Assembly (NCBI RefSeq): GCF_030929615.1
Contig: NZ_JAVFVU010000003.1
Span: 186,001-250,000 of the forward strand
Reading direction: 5' to 3'
Source: Dyadobacter sp. LHD-138
Lineage (GTDB): Bacteria > Bacteroidota > Bacteroidia > Cytophagales > Spirosomataceae
DNA: 64,000 bases
Shown here: positions 7,734 through 16,413 of the stretch, piece after piece
How positions within the stretch are numbered: position 1 is the stretch's first letter
Layout: every line of letters starts with the position of its first letter
The notes under the pieces: model-generated
Databases searched by the model: none
Seen by the model: the letters and a program-made list of their open reading frames with translations, nothing else
Told to the model about the DNA's origin: nothing
Program-made: the position numbers and the translations under genes

Positions 7734-9989
7734 TCAAATTGCTTTTTCAAAATCCGGCTGAAAAGGCTGATTATAGAATCGTCTGCCCTTATTTTTGTAA
7801 AGTGCGTTAGCCACTGCACCAAACACCGGTGGAAATGGAGGTTCTCCTAAACCCGTCGGGTCTAAATCGTTTTCGACGAAATAAACTTCGATCCGTTTGG
7901 GTGCTTCATTATGGCGTATCATCCGGTAATTGTTAAAATTGGTCTGCTGTGGGACTCCGTCTTTATGTGTTAAGGCGCCGTAAAACGCATTGCCAATCCC
8001 ATCCACAACCGCTCCCTGCACCATATTGGTGGCAGCATCGGGATTCACAACAATACCGCAGTCCATCGCACTGAACACCCGCTCCACATAAGGCTGCCCC
8101 TCCCGGGTTACCATATCCACGACATGCGCCGCATAAGAATTGTGACAGAAATAAGCGGCCACACCACGGCTATACTTCTCATTTCCAGGCTTATTCCAGC
8201 CCGATTTGTCGCGCAGCAGTTCCAGAACACCGGCATACCGGCCCGCGTCGTATTCGTTATTCTTGCCAACCGGATTCTCCTTTGCCCTTTTTAAAAGCGC
8301 CAACCTAAATTCGATGGGGTCTTTGCCTGCGGCCTCCGCGACTTCATCCAGAAATGATTGTTCGGCTGCTGCATTAAAATTGGAACGCGGAGCTCTGAAA
8401 GCGCCTATTGTGATATTGGAAGCGATCTGCCATCCTTCCGCCAGATAGTTATCTACGGCTCCGGCCGGAAAACGGTTCGCATGAATCGCATGTTCAGGTA
8501 TTCCGCCCCCCTTTACATGGAAAGCAATCAGATTTTTATCCGCATCCAGTGCCGCGCGGTAAGTCGCCGTATACATCGGACGATAAATTCCATAAGTCAT
8601 GTCATCCTCGCGTGTGTACATCAATTTAACAGGTGCTTTAACTTTCTTAGAAATCAGTGCAGCTTCTGAGAGATAATGCCCGTACGCCCTGCGACCAAAG
8701 CCACCACCCATACGGGTCATTTGTATTTCAATTTTGTCGGCAGGAAGATTCAATAATTTTACGAGCGTAGGTTCTGTCCAACCAGGTGCCTGCAACGGCC
8801 CTGCCAACAGCGCCTTTTCGTCTGTTACATGGGCAAAAAAATTCATTGGCTCCATGCAGTTGTGGGCCAAAAACGGCGCATTATACGTCCGCTCGATCAC
8901 CTGTGCTGCATTCTTAAAAGCTGTTTCGGGATCGCCGTCTTTCCTCAACTGCTGGGCAGGCTTTTTTGCGTACTCCTGCATTTTCTCCAGTTGCGTGTTT
9001 GTACTTTCAAGCGCCCCTGGAATGATAACCTCTCTTTTACCGCTCCGGCCCGACATCGTGTCCTTTACCTCACCGGCAGCTTCCCAATGCGCGACCAGCT
9101 TTTTACGGGCATTCATCACTTCCCAGGTGGTATTACCCACTACCACCAGCAATTCATTGAAGGTACGGGTGTCGAAACCACCTTGTTCAAAACCATCCTC
9201 ATATAATTTCAGGCTGAAAACATCTTTGATACCGGGCATTTTCAGGGATTCAGCGGCATCGAAGGATTTTAGTTTCATTCCAAAAGCTGGCGGATGCTGA
9301 ATCATGGCGATGAGCATACCGTCTACCCGGTAATCTAACCCGAAAAGCGGTTTACCCGTTACGATCTTCTTTCCTTCTACATTCTTCTTGGGTTTTCTGA
9401 CAATCGTAAAATCCCTGGGAGCTTTCAGCTGGAAATCTTTTGGGACTGGCAGGGTAGCCGCTTTGCTAGCCATATCTCCATATTTTGCCGACTTTCCACT
9501 GGAATGATACAGGGTTCCTGCTTTGGTCGTCACCTCACCGACCGGAACATTCCAGGTTTGGGCCGCAGCCTCCCGTAGCATTTGTCTTGCGGCTGCCCCG
9601 GCTTCCCGAAGTGGTTTCCAATACATTCTGACTGAATTGCTTCCGCCAGTAAACTGTGGTCCCAATTTCACACTATCATGCGGCCCCATTTCGACCGTGA
9701 CGTTTTTCCATTCTACATCCAGTTCCTCTGCCAGAATCATCGGCAACGAAGTCATTACATTTTGTCCGAATTCAGGATTAGGACAAATGAGCTTTATGCG
9801 GTTATCTGCCATAATCTGAATGTAGCCATTGAGCTGTGGCCCTTGCTCCGGCAGGGTCAATCCCTGAGCTTCGTCAGCAGACTTAAAGCTGGATAACCAG
9901 CTAACAGTTAGCATCATCCCGCCACCGGACATAAGGGAGGCTTTAAGAAACGAGCGCCTGTCCAAGGTCGTTTTGTTATTATTATTCAT
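7734..9989 (-). CDS. iorB: Molybdopterin-binding subunit of an xanthine-dehydrogenase-family oxidoreductase (IorB type)
   Basis: This is the large subunit of a molybdenum hydroxylase similar to isoquinoline 1-oxidoreductase beta. A twin-arginine signal (DRRSFLKA, residues 10-17) points to folded export to the periplasm. Family blocks include RMGGGFGRR, GAFRAPRSNFNAAAEQSFLDE and the C-terminal GLGEPPFPP, which holds the usual catalytic Glu. At 751 residues it matches the family. The substrate cannot be read from sequence; aldehydes and N-heterocycles are typical. The iron-sulfur subunit lies immediately upstream (33 bp). No cytochrome subunit, XdhC-like chaperone or molybdenum cofactor gene is adjacent. 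Confidence 0.9.
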   Translation of the reverse strand: MNNNNKTTLDRRSFLKASLMSGGGMMLTVSWLSSFKSADEAQGLTLPEQGPQLNGYIQIMADNRIKLICPNPEFGQNVMTSLPMILAEELDVEWKNVTVEMGPHDSVKLGPQFTGGSNSVRMYWKPLREAGAAARQMLREAAAQTWNVPVGEVTTKAGTLYHSSGKSAKYGDMASKAATLPVPKDFQLKAPRDFTIVRKPKKNVEGKKIVTGKPLFGLDYRVDGMLIAMIQHPPAFGMKLKSFDAAESLKMPGIKDVFSLKLYEDGFEQGGFDTRTFNELLVVVGNTTWEVMNARKKLVAHWEAAGEVKDTMSGRSGKREVIIPGALESTNTQLEKMQEYAKKPAQQLRKDGDPETAFKNAAQVIERTYNAPFLAHNCMEPMNFFAHVTDEKALLAGPLQAPGWTEPTLVKLLNLPADKIEIQMTRMGGGFGRRAYGHYLSEAALISKKVKAPVKLMYTREDDMTYGIYRPMYTATYRAALDADKNLIAFHVKGGGIPEHAIHANRFPAGAVDNYLAEGWQIASNITIGAFRAPRSNFNAAAEQSFLDEVAEAAGKDPIEFRLALLKRAKENPVGKNNEYDAGRYAGVLELLRDKSGWNKPGNEKYSRGVAAYFCHNSYAAHVVDMVTREGQPYVERVFSAMDCGIVVNPDAATNMVQGAVVDGIGNAFYGALTHKDGVPQQTNFNNYRMIRHNEAPKRIEVYFVENDLDPTGLGEPPFPPVFGAVANALYKNKGRRFYNQPFQPDFEKAI

Positions 9990-10022
9990 GGTGAAATTCT
10001 TAATTTCCAGGTGAAAATAACA

Positions 10023-10478
10023 TTATTTCTTCGCCGCTGATTTGACAGCTTCTTTGATCCGTAGGTAGGTACCACACCGACAAATGTTTCCGCTCATATG
10101 GACTTCAATATCCTGGTCGGATGGATTTGGATTAGATTTCAGCAATGCAGCCGCACTCATAATCTGCCCCGACTGGCAATAACCACATTGTGCCACATCA
10201 TGCTCAATCCAGGCCTTTTGAACGGGATGATCTCCTTTTTCAGATAATCCTTCTATCGTTGTGATAGATGCCTTACCCACTGCGGAAACAGGTAGCTGGC
10301 AGGAACGTACCGCATTCCCGTCCAAATGAACGGTGCATGCGCCGCACTGTGCAATTCCGCAACCATATTTTGTTCCCTGCATATCGAGGTGGTCACGCAA
10401 AACCCAAAGAACGGGCGTAGATGGATCAACATCTACCTTTTTGATCTTTCCATTGATCTTTAAACTAAATGCTGCCAC
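10023..10478 (-). CDS. iorA: (2Fe-2S)-binding subunit of a molybdenum hydroxylase (IorA type)
   Basis: The 151-residue protein has both clusters expected of this family: the plant-ferredoxin-type set [11 protein letters not shown] followed by Cys60 (VRSC), and the C-terminal set CGYCQSGQ followed by ICRCGTY. It passes electrons from the molybdenum centre of the adjacent large subunit, probably to a cytochrome or quinone acceptor. It has no signal peptide of its own and would be co-exported with the Tat-signal-bearing IorB partner. It is the promoter-proximal gene of the two-gene operon, with an AT-rich upstream region at 10479-10540. Confidence 0.92.
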   Translation of the reverse strand: MAAFSLKINGKIKKVDVDPSTPVLWVLRDHLDMQGTKYGCGIAQCGACTVHLDGNAVRSCQLPVSAVGKASITTIEGLSEKGDHPVQKAWIEHDVAQCGYCQSGQIMSAAALLKSNPNPSDQDIEVHMSGNICRCGTYLRIKEAVKSAAKK

Positions 10479-10877
10479 GGTATTAATATTTTTATAATTA
10501 ATAGATAAAAGCTAAGATAATCATTCTACCAGCAACACAAAAGGCGGATATCAAACATTCGTCCAACAACCAAATTTTTCGACGAACAGCACGCTTATAC
10601 CGATAGCAAGAGATATTCGGCGCCTGCGAAGTTCTGGCTTTTCCTGGTGATTGTGCGTATACAAATTCCTGATTCTTCTACCAATATTCCTGATTCCGTA
10701 TGCATTTGGGTCCGTTGAATGTGCAAGCAACGGGGACGGCCTTGTGGCACGAGGCAAGTTCCAACCGTCCTAGTTCGCCTATATTCCAGTTGGGAAAACT
10801 ATACAAGAAATTCAAGGGTGCCTCCAACAGAGCACCTTATGTGTACCGATTTAAGTCCAGCGTTGCAGATTTAGCCT
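10479..10877. other. Intergenic region between the iorAB operon and the end of the sugar-utilisation operon
   Basis: About 400 bp. The part next to iorA (10479-10540) is AT-rich and should hold its promoter. The remainder (10550-10860) has an open frame of 68 codons on the minus strand and other short open stretches, but none looks like a protein I know and no start or ribosome site supports it. It may be degraded former coding DNA. Confidence 0.4.
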
Positions 10878-10903
10878 AAAAGAACCCCTATCGCTCAGGG
10901 TTC
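10878..10903 (-). terminator. Rho-independent terminator overlapping the last codon of the PUL operon
   Basis: On the minus strand GAACCC (10898-10903), which includes the codons just before the stop, pairs with GGGTTC (10882-10887), followed by four T (10878-10881). The stem begins inside the end of the glycosidase-like gene, so the stop codon lies in the loop. The T-run is short. Confidence 0.5.
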
Positions 10904-12691
10904 CGAATATCTGTAATTGAATCTTCCGGCAGGTGCTACATCACCGTTGATCCAAAAATCCATAATATCTCCCTGCTGTTGCATGTTGTCACTCCATTTA
11001 AATTCAAAGTCAACTTTGTCGTAGATTTTTAGCAGCGACTTGGGTATTTTAATTTCAAGTTTGTTACCGCTCACCGCATAATCCACCTCACCAGTCTTCT
11101 GCCAGTTCCAGGCTCCATCTGTCTTTTCCAAAACGGCCTTTGCCGAGGGATTGATACGGTTGACCACAAAATCATAGCCTTCCCAACCGGTGTTTTTATC
11201 GCGGTCAATGTTAATAAAAAGCCGCATCCAGCCAGGATCGCTTTTGAGCGTTAACGGTGCGGCGGTTTCAACATAGAAGTAAATGAAACTTTTGTCACGG
11301 GTTACCTTGGAGAGCACAATATCATTCCTTCCTGTATTATTTGTATAGATCAGGCTCCCCCAGCCTGGACTATTCCGATGTAACGTATTACCCCTGTAAG
11401 CTAAAAAAGAAGGGTTTACTTTACTCCATTCCGTAAATTTTCCGTCAAAGCTGATCGTAGTCGGCGAAGAATAAAGTTCCGGAGCTGGCATCCCCTTGAA
11501 ACGACGGATATTCGAAATCATCTGATAGTAATAATTATCGCTATGCCCTCCTTTCATGGGTTCAATATCACGGCTTCCCTCCTGGTTGAATTCATCAGGA
11601 AAGGCGTTGGTTTGCTGCTGCCAGGTTTCGTAACGGCCCGCAATCCATTCATTCCAGCCTGTAATGAAAATAAATTCCGGATCGATTTCCAATGCCCTGT
11701 TCCACTGTTCCTGAAAATTGTAGCCATAATTAACGGCACCGAGCTCGGTGATTTGGCCTTTTTCATGCGTATAACTTCTGCCAAAAGCTCCCGGTGCATT
11801 CATTGCGGTTAGTCCCCCTTCCTTACTCCAATTCTGAGCAACACCAACTGTGGCCTGCTCAAAACCGCCTTTTGAATTCTTGTAAAAACCATGCTGCGGG
11901 GTTATTTCAAGCCGTCCCCAATGGTCCGGCTTTTCAGGGCCTTTATTGTAAACAGGCTGTCCGGTACGGAAAGTAAAAAATTCCTGCATTTCCTTTTTCA
12001 AACCCGGGTCATTGGATTTTCCCTTGATATCATCCGCAAATTCGGAAGAACCCATCACCAAAGGCTTGCCTTTCCAGATAAACCATAGGTCCTGATATTT
12101 GCCGGGCTTGTAGAGATCCTGGTATATTTCACGAAGAATTTCCTTACCTCCGTCCCCCACCCAAAACGGGAGCATAAAGGCGATTTGCGGAGTTTTTACG
12201 CCATCCTTACGTGCCTTGGTGAAAACTTCGCACAGTTTCATATAAGACTCCTTCCAGGTAATGTTGCCATTGGTGCAGTCAAAAACAATGACATCCACGG
12301 CAGCATCGGCGAGCATTTCGGCATGTTTACGCAATATCCATTCATCGGTATCCAGATAATACCCAAATAAAGGTTCAGCCCAGAACCACGGACTATTCCC
12401 CTTTGGCCAGATCGGATTGTTAAAATCTTCTTTTGCCTTTGGCTCTCTCGCCAGATATTCGGTAACATTAAACGGAGGACTTTTAATGCCGGGCTGCGTA
12501 TGCCATGTCCAATAAAACAGCCCCACAAATTTGTCCTTCTTCACGCTCCCGGTTTCATGGTGTTCCGGCAACTTTCTTCCCAACGCATCCGTTGCAGGCA
12601 GACCATATCCATAATTGCCAGGCAACGTCTGCGCAGAAAGATCCAAAAAAATCAAGGCTAACAGCGAAGTAATGGTTATTCTTAAATTCAT
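10895..12691 (-). CDS. Secreted glycoside hydrolase family 71/99-like protein with C-terminal carbohydrate-binding-like domain
   Basis: An N-terminal signal peptide ends near LSAQ (residue 21). The first 400 residues resemble the (beta/alpha)8 enzymes of the GH71/GH99-like group: YWTWH near residue 60, a central block ADAAVDVIVFDCTN and GWNEWIAGRYE near 345, whose Glu is the likely catalytic residue by analogy. From about residue 420 a separate beta domain follows (SFDGKFTEW, then WMRLFINIDRDKNTGWEGYDF), resembling CBM9/DOMON-like sugar-binding modules. It is the last gene of the SusCD operon and a paralogue of its upstream neighbour, 51 bp away. The GH99-like assignment suggests endo-acting cleavage of an alpha-linked polysaccharide; the substrate is not known. 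Confidence 0.7.
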   Translation of the reverse strand: MNLRITITSLLALIFLDLSAQTLPGNYGYGLPATDALGRKLPEHHETGSVKKDKFVGLFYWTWHTQPGIKSPPFNVTEYLAREPKAKEDFNNPIWPKGNSPWFWAEPLFGYYLDTDEWILRKHAEMLADAAVDVIVFDCTNGNITWKESYMKLCEVFTKARKDGVKTPQIAFMLPFWVGDGGKEILREIYQDLYKPGKYQDLWFIWKGKPLVMGSSEFADDIKGKSNDPGLKKEMQEFFTFRTGQPVYNKGPEKPDHWGRLEITPQHGFYKNSKGGFEQATVGVAQNWSKEGGLTAMNAPGAFGRSYTHEKGQITELGAVNYGYNFQEQWNRALEIDPEFIFITGWNEWIAGRYETWQQQTNAFPDEFNQEGSRDIEPMKGGHSDNYYYQMISNIRRFKGMPAPELYSSPTTISFDGKFTEWSKVNPSFLAYRGNTLHRNSPGWGSLIYTNNTGRNDIVLSKVTRDKSFIYFYVETAAPLTLKSDPGWMRLFINIDRDKNTGWEGYDFVVNRINPSAKAVLEKTDGAWNWQKTGEVDYAVSGNKLEIKIPKSLLKIYDKVDFEFKWSDNMQQQGDIMDFWINGDVAPAGRFNYRYSEP

Positions 12692-12742
12692 AATGAAAAG
12701 GTTTGATCAGGTGGCCTTCGGTTGTCAGCAATCGCTTGCCGA

Positions 12743-14488
12743 CTATTGATTTGCGATAAAATTAAAACGCCCTCCCGGGGCGGTGTCTCCATTGATATAC
12801 CAGTCCAGCGGCTCTTTTTCATCCTGCATATTGTCAGACCATTTAAACTCAATATTCAGGTTTTTCAAAACCTCCGGAATACTGTTTTTCGGGATGCTGA
12901 TCGTCATCTGATTGCCTGAAACTCTGTATTTCACTGTTTTTTGGTCTTTCCAGTTTCCATTGGCATAGCGCTGCAATACTTTTCCACCAACAACGCGATA
13001 ATCATACCCATTCCATCCTGTTTTGAAATTCCGGTCGGTATCAATCAGTAAAGTCATCCAGTTTTTACCGGCATTTTCTGTAATATCCGTAACTGTTTTT
13101 GCATAGAAGTAAACGAAGTTGTTATCTCTCGCTACCTTCATTTCATCCAAGTCATTTCGCCCAGTTTTATTGGTATAAATTGTAGCCGGTTCTGATTGTG
13201 CACCTGGATGATTACGCTCCTGTGTATCGCCGGTGTAATCTTTATAAACCGGCAAAACGTCATCCCAATTACTAAAATTAACAATCGACGTTACAGCACT
13301 CAACCGTGGGTTTTCTTCCACTCCCTTATACCTTCTGATATTGTCGACAAGCTGCATATAGTAATGATCTCTGAGACCAGCTGTTAAGGAAGGTTCGATA
13401 TCCCGGCTGTATTCCGGACTCGCCTGATCACAAAACCAGGAGTGTTCAGGGTTCTTATCGTGGCTTGGGAATTTTCCCGCAATCCACTCGTTCCAGCCTG
13501 TAACATAAATAAATGGTGTGTTTTGTTTAATCGCAAAATCCCACTGTTCCTGCACATTATAGCCATACACAATATCTTTTTCCGGATTTCCATGAGCGCC
13601 ATTCCGATAACTCCTCCCCCAGTTGTCCATGTTTTTATAAAATGCCGAACCGCCCATTCCAGCCGTTGGGTTCGGGTGCTGAGCAACAGAAACATTGATA
13701 ATTTCCTTTTCTCCTTTTGAATTGAAATACACTTTCTGGGGTCTTTCAAACTCAATCCACGGCCAACCGTTGGTTTTCTGCTTTTCAGTAGGCCATTGCG
13801 ATTCTCTGTAAGTAAAAAACGGCTGAAAATTTTTCCCTTTTGCCTCTTCCGACAAACCCAAAATAAGCGGCTTTCCATCCAGATTATACCAGCATTCCGG
13901 ATGTCGGTAAGGCGCTCCCGGCTTGTAGAAATTATCATAAGCTTCCTGCATCGTTTCACCGGAAGATGTATTGGTATAAAACACAATTTTAGGAGGATTT
14001 TTGCCCTGCGCCCTGACAGCATCCATGGCTTTCATCAGAACATCGGCCTGCTTAGGGTAAGTAAGCCGGTTGGTTGCGTCAATCACAAGCATATCCACAC
14101 CTGCATCCGTCAGCAACTGAATACTTCTGAGATGAACCCAGTAATCATCTGCCTTATAATACCCGTAAATTGGTTTTCCCCAATAATACATTCCGACACC
14201 TTTATCTTTTCCTCCGCCCCAGTAAACATTGTCAAAATCCTCCAATACTTCGGGGTGATTGGGAATGATTTCACTCAGATCCCAATACGTTGCAGGAGCA
14301 ACGTCATGCCACAAAAAGTAAAACATAGCGATCTGCCGGTTTGTTTTCGGGTTGCCAACAGTATTGTTCTGAGGAAGTGTCCTGCCCAAATCATCCGTTC
14401 CGGCCAGAGGCTGACTTTGGCACAATGTTGCAGTAAACATAAATGCAGCAAGGAAAATAATAGTTGGTCGGCTTGTTTTATTCATCAT
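12743..14488 (-). CDS. Secreted GH71/99-like protein, paralogue of the next gene
   Basis: This 581-residue protein has a signal peptide (MMNKTSRPTIIFLAAFMFTA, cleavage near residue 25) and the same two-part layout as the neighbouring gene. The shared blocks are GTDDLGRTLPQ after the signal, FYFLWHD, LTDAGVDMLVIDATN and TGWNEWIAGKFP, then a C-terminal domain with WMTLLIDTDRNFKTGWNGYDY and a WYINGDTAPGGRFN ending. The ending WxINGDxAPxGRFN is common to both paralogues. Tandem duplication inside the operon suggests complementary activities on one polymer. The exact family is a judgement from the WNEW motif and the (beta/alpha)8-like pattern. Confidence 0.7.
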   Translation of the reverse strand: MMNKTSRPTIIFLAAFMFTATLCQSQPLAGTDDLGRTLPQNNTVGNPKTNRQIAMFYFLWHDVAPATYWDLSEIIPNHPEVLEDFDNVYWGGGKDKGVGMYYWGKPIYGYYKADDYWVHLRSIQLLTDAGVDMLVIDATNRLTYPKQADVLMKAMDAVRAQGKNPPKIVFYTNTSSGETMQEAYDNFYKPGAPYRHPECWYNLDGKPLILGLSEEAKGKNFQPFFTYRESQWPTEKQKTNGWPWIEFERPQKVYFNSKGEKEIINVSVAQHPNPTAGMGGSAFYKNMDNWGRSYRNGAHGNPEKDIVYGYNVQEQWDFAIKQNTPFIYVTGWNEWIAGKFPSHDKNPEHSWFCDQASPEYSRDIEPSLTAGLRDHYYMQLVDNIRRYKGVEENPRLSAVTSIVNFSNWDDVLPVYKDYTGDTQERNHPGAQSEPATIYTNKTGRNDLDEMKVARDNNFVYFYAKTVTDITENAGKNWMTLLIDTDRNFKTGWNGYDYRVVGGKVLQRYANGNWKDQKTVKYRVSGNQMTISIPKNSIPEVLKNLNIEFKWSDNMQDEKEPLDWYINGDTAPGGRFNFIANQ

Positions 14489-14526
14489 TATCAGAAATTA
14501 ATTTTTACATCAATGAAACTTTAAAA

Positions 14527-14575
14527 GCGCAGTCAAAGACTACCTGAGCCATCAGCGTAAGGACCGTGACTGCGC
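14527..14575. other. Intercistronic stem-loop in the PUL operon
   Basis: GCGCAGTCA (14527-14535) pairs perfectly with TGACTGCGC (14567-14575). The loop itself contains a small CTGA/TCAG hairpin. It lies in the 120-bp gap between the SusD-like gene and the first glycosidase-like gene. Without a T-run it may be an mRNA-stability or attenuation element separating transporter from enzyme genes. Confidence 0.5.
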
Positions 14576-14608
14576 CCAGCCGATAGATGAGTTGTTATGG
14601 TTATAGTG

Positions 14609-16378
14609 CTAATCAAGCCATCCGGGATTCTGCCAGTTTTCACCTGACAGCCCAATAACCTTATTGACTTCGGACTGATCGATCGGATACATCAGATATT
14701 TCGCCGACCATGCATTCCGGTCTGTAAATTTGAACCGCTTATAGTTAAAAGCCGTACCGTTTTTAGTGATCCGCATACCCGTAACAAATTTATCGGTCTG
14801 ATCCAGAATCTTCCAGCGCCGAACATCAAAAAAGCGGTGTTCTTCAAAAACAAATTCTATGCGGCGCTCATTTCTGTATTTTTTTTCAAAGGCTTCTTTT
14901 GTCATACCAATCGGAAAAGCCGGCATCCCGGCTCTGGCGCGAACCACATTAATGGCTTCTCGGGCCGACATCGATATTTTCCCTGCACTAACCGCCACAT
15001 CCGGACCAACGGACTGATAGGCAGATTCTGCAAAATTTAAATACAATTCTGCCAGACGGAACAGACGGATCGCTCCGTCAGCATCATTATTCTGACCTGA
15101 TTTGTAATTATTAAATTTGCGGAGATAATATCCTGTGCGTGTATTTTTCCTGTTAATATCAGAGATCTCCTCTGTCCCACCCACAAATGTTTCTACTTTT
15201 TTACCGGCAGGTTGATCCAGATTCCGAACCGAGCCATTGTAATAAATCGAGGCATAAAATCTTGGGTCACGACCGGCATAGGGATCATTCTCTTTATAAC
15301 CTGATGCCTCATTGATTACAGGCACCAAATGAGCCGCGTCCGAATAGCCGGTAACCGGTGCCTCTCCGTTAGCCATTTCGAAACTGTCTACAAGCTCCTG
15401 CGTCGGACATGGCCCTGTGCGGTCCATGCCTGGATTTGTTGGCATTCCGGCAAATTTCCATATCTGCATTTTTGATCCCGCATGGTAAATGGTCTCTTTA
15501 TCAATCGCGCGCTGGTCGTTGGAACCGGTGAAAAAATACAACGCATAGGCGTTCTGGGCTATATCGACCGCAGGTTTTTCATCAAATAATTTATAGCCGT
15601 TCGCAAGACATTGCGAAAGTGCTTCCGCATTGATCGCGGCTGCATCTGACCAGCTAAAAGTACCATCCGACCACAACGGACTGGCAGCATAAGTCACCGC
15701 CTCGGATTTAATAGCATAAGCCACGGCCCGGCTCATAATACCATATTGATTGTCAAAAATATCCCAGGCCAGCCCATCGCGTGAAGCAGGATAGGACAGC
15801 GCCTTATCGCAATCGGCGAGTATAAATTTCACTACCTCGCCAAATCCTGCCCGCTTGTCCTTTGAAAAATCATGACTAAGATCGAGCGGTTTATCGAAAA
15901 TAGGTACCCCACCGTAACGCTTGATCAGTTGCAGATAATAAAGTGCCCGGAGCACATGTGCCTGCGCAATCCAGGAGGCCTTCTCACCTTCCGGAGCATA
16001 AACGGTGGCCGTCTTCATGCTTTCAATGAACGTATTACACTTACCGATCCCGATGAAAAGATTCCCCCATGGGCTATTATCAACAGAATAAACCGGATAG
16101 GTTACCGAAGTAATATTTCCGCCATACCAGATAATATACCGGGAGCCAGGTGTGATATCATCCGCGTCCTGTGCCTCGTCTGTAAAAGAAGAGCGATCCA
16201 TGTAGGGTGCCGGAACATACCCATAGCAGGAATTAAGATATCCGCGGGTACGGTTATAATCACTGAAAACCTGGTCCATCGTAATGCGCCCGTCGGTAGG
16301 CAGGTCCAGCTGGTCGTTGCATGAAAACAGCAACGCCGAAACAGCCGTGATCAGAAGAATAATATGATGTTTTGTCAT
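14609..16378 (-). CDS. RagB/SusD family nutrient-uptake outer membrane lipoprotein
   Basis: A 589-residue SusD-like surface lipoprotein. The signal peptide ends in a lipobox (ALLFSC, Cys20), followed by LDLPTDGRITMDQVFSD, the standard SusD N-terminus. The TPR-like helical core includes AHVLRALYYLQLIKRYGGVPIF. The C-terminal part has LRLAELYLNFAESAYQ and INVVRARAGMPAFP, then RNERRIEFVFEEHRFFDVRRW, all characteristic of the family. It binds glycans at the cell surface and lids its SusC partner, which is encoded 35 bp upstream. The distal SusD of two in the operon, it would serve the STN-less SusC. Confidence 0.95.
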   Translation of the reverse strand: MTKHHIILLITAVSALLFSCNDQLDLPTDGRITMDQVFSDYNRTRGYLNSCYGYVPAPYMDRSSFTDEAQDADDITPGSRYIIWYGGNITSVTYPVYSVDNSPWGNLFIGIGKCNTFIESMKTATVYAPEGEKASWIAQAHVLRALYYLQLIKRYGGVPIFDKPLDLSHDFSKDKRAGFGEVVKFILADCDKALSYPASRDGLAWDIFDNQYGIMSRAVAYAIKSEAVTYAASPLWSDGTFSWSDAAAINAEALSQCLANGYKLFDEKPAVDIAQNAYALYFFTGSNDQRAIDKETIYHAGSKMQIWKFAGMPTNPGMDRTGPCPTQELVDSFEMANGEAPVTGYSDAAHLVPVINEASGYKENDPYAGRDPRFYASIYYNGSVRNLDQPAGKKVETFVGGTEEISDINRKNTRTGYYLRKFNNYKSGQNNDADGAIRLFRLAELYLNFAESAYQSVGPDVAVSAGKISMSAREAINVVRARAGMPAFPIGMTKEAFEKKYRNERRIEFVFEEHRFFDVRRWKILDQTDKFVTGMRITKNGTAFNYKRFKFTDRNAWSAKYLMYPIDQSEVNKVIGLSGENWQNPGWLD

Positions 16379-16413
16379 ACCTAATAATATTTCAGATTAA
16401 TAATCAGCTCTGT

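Noticed and set aside
8734..9300. 188-codon plus-strand frame opposite the molybdenum hydroxylase
   Set aside because: It lies wholly opposite iorB, which has Tat signal, cofactor-binding blocks and a partner gene. The frame is a shadow.
10551..10757. 68-codon minus-strand frame in the iorA/PUL spacer
   Set aside because: Arg/Pro-rich composition, no recognisable motif, and no neighbour it would be coupled to; treated as noncoding.
13384..14522. Long frames overlapping the GH71/99-like gene on both strands (212 and 242 codons)
   Set aside because: They coincide with an intact coding frame with signal peptide and conserved blocks, and their composition is not protein-like.
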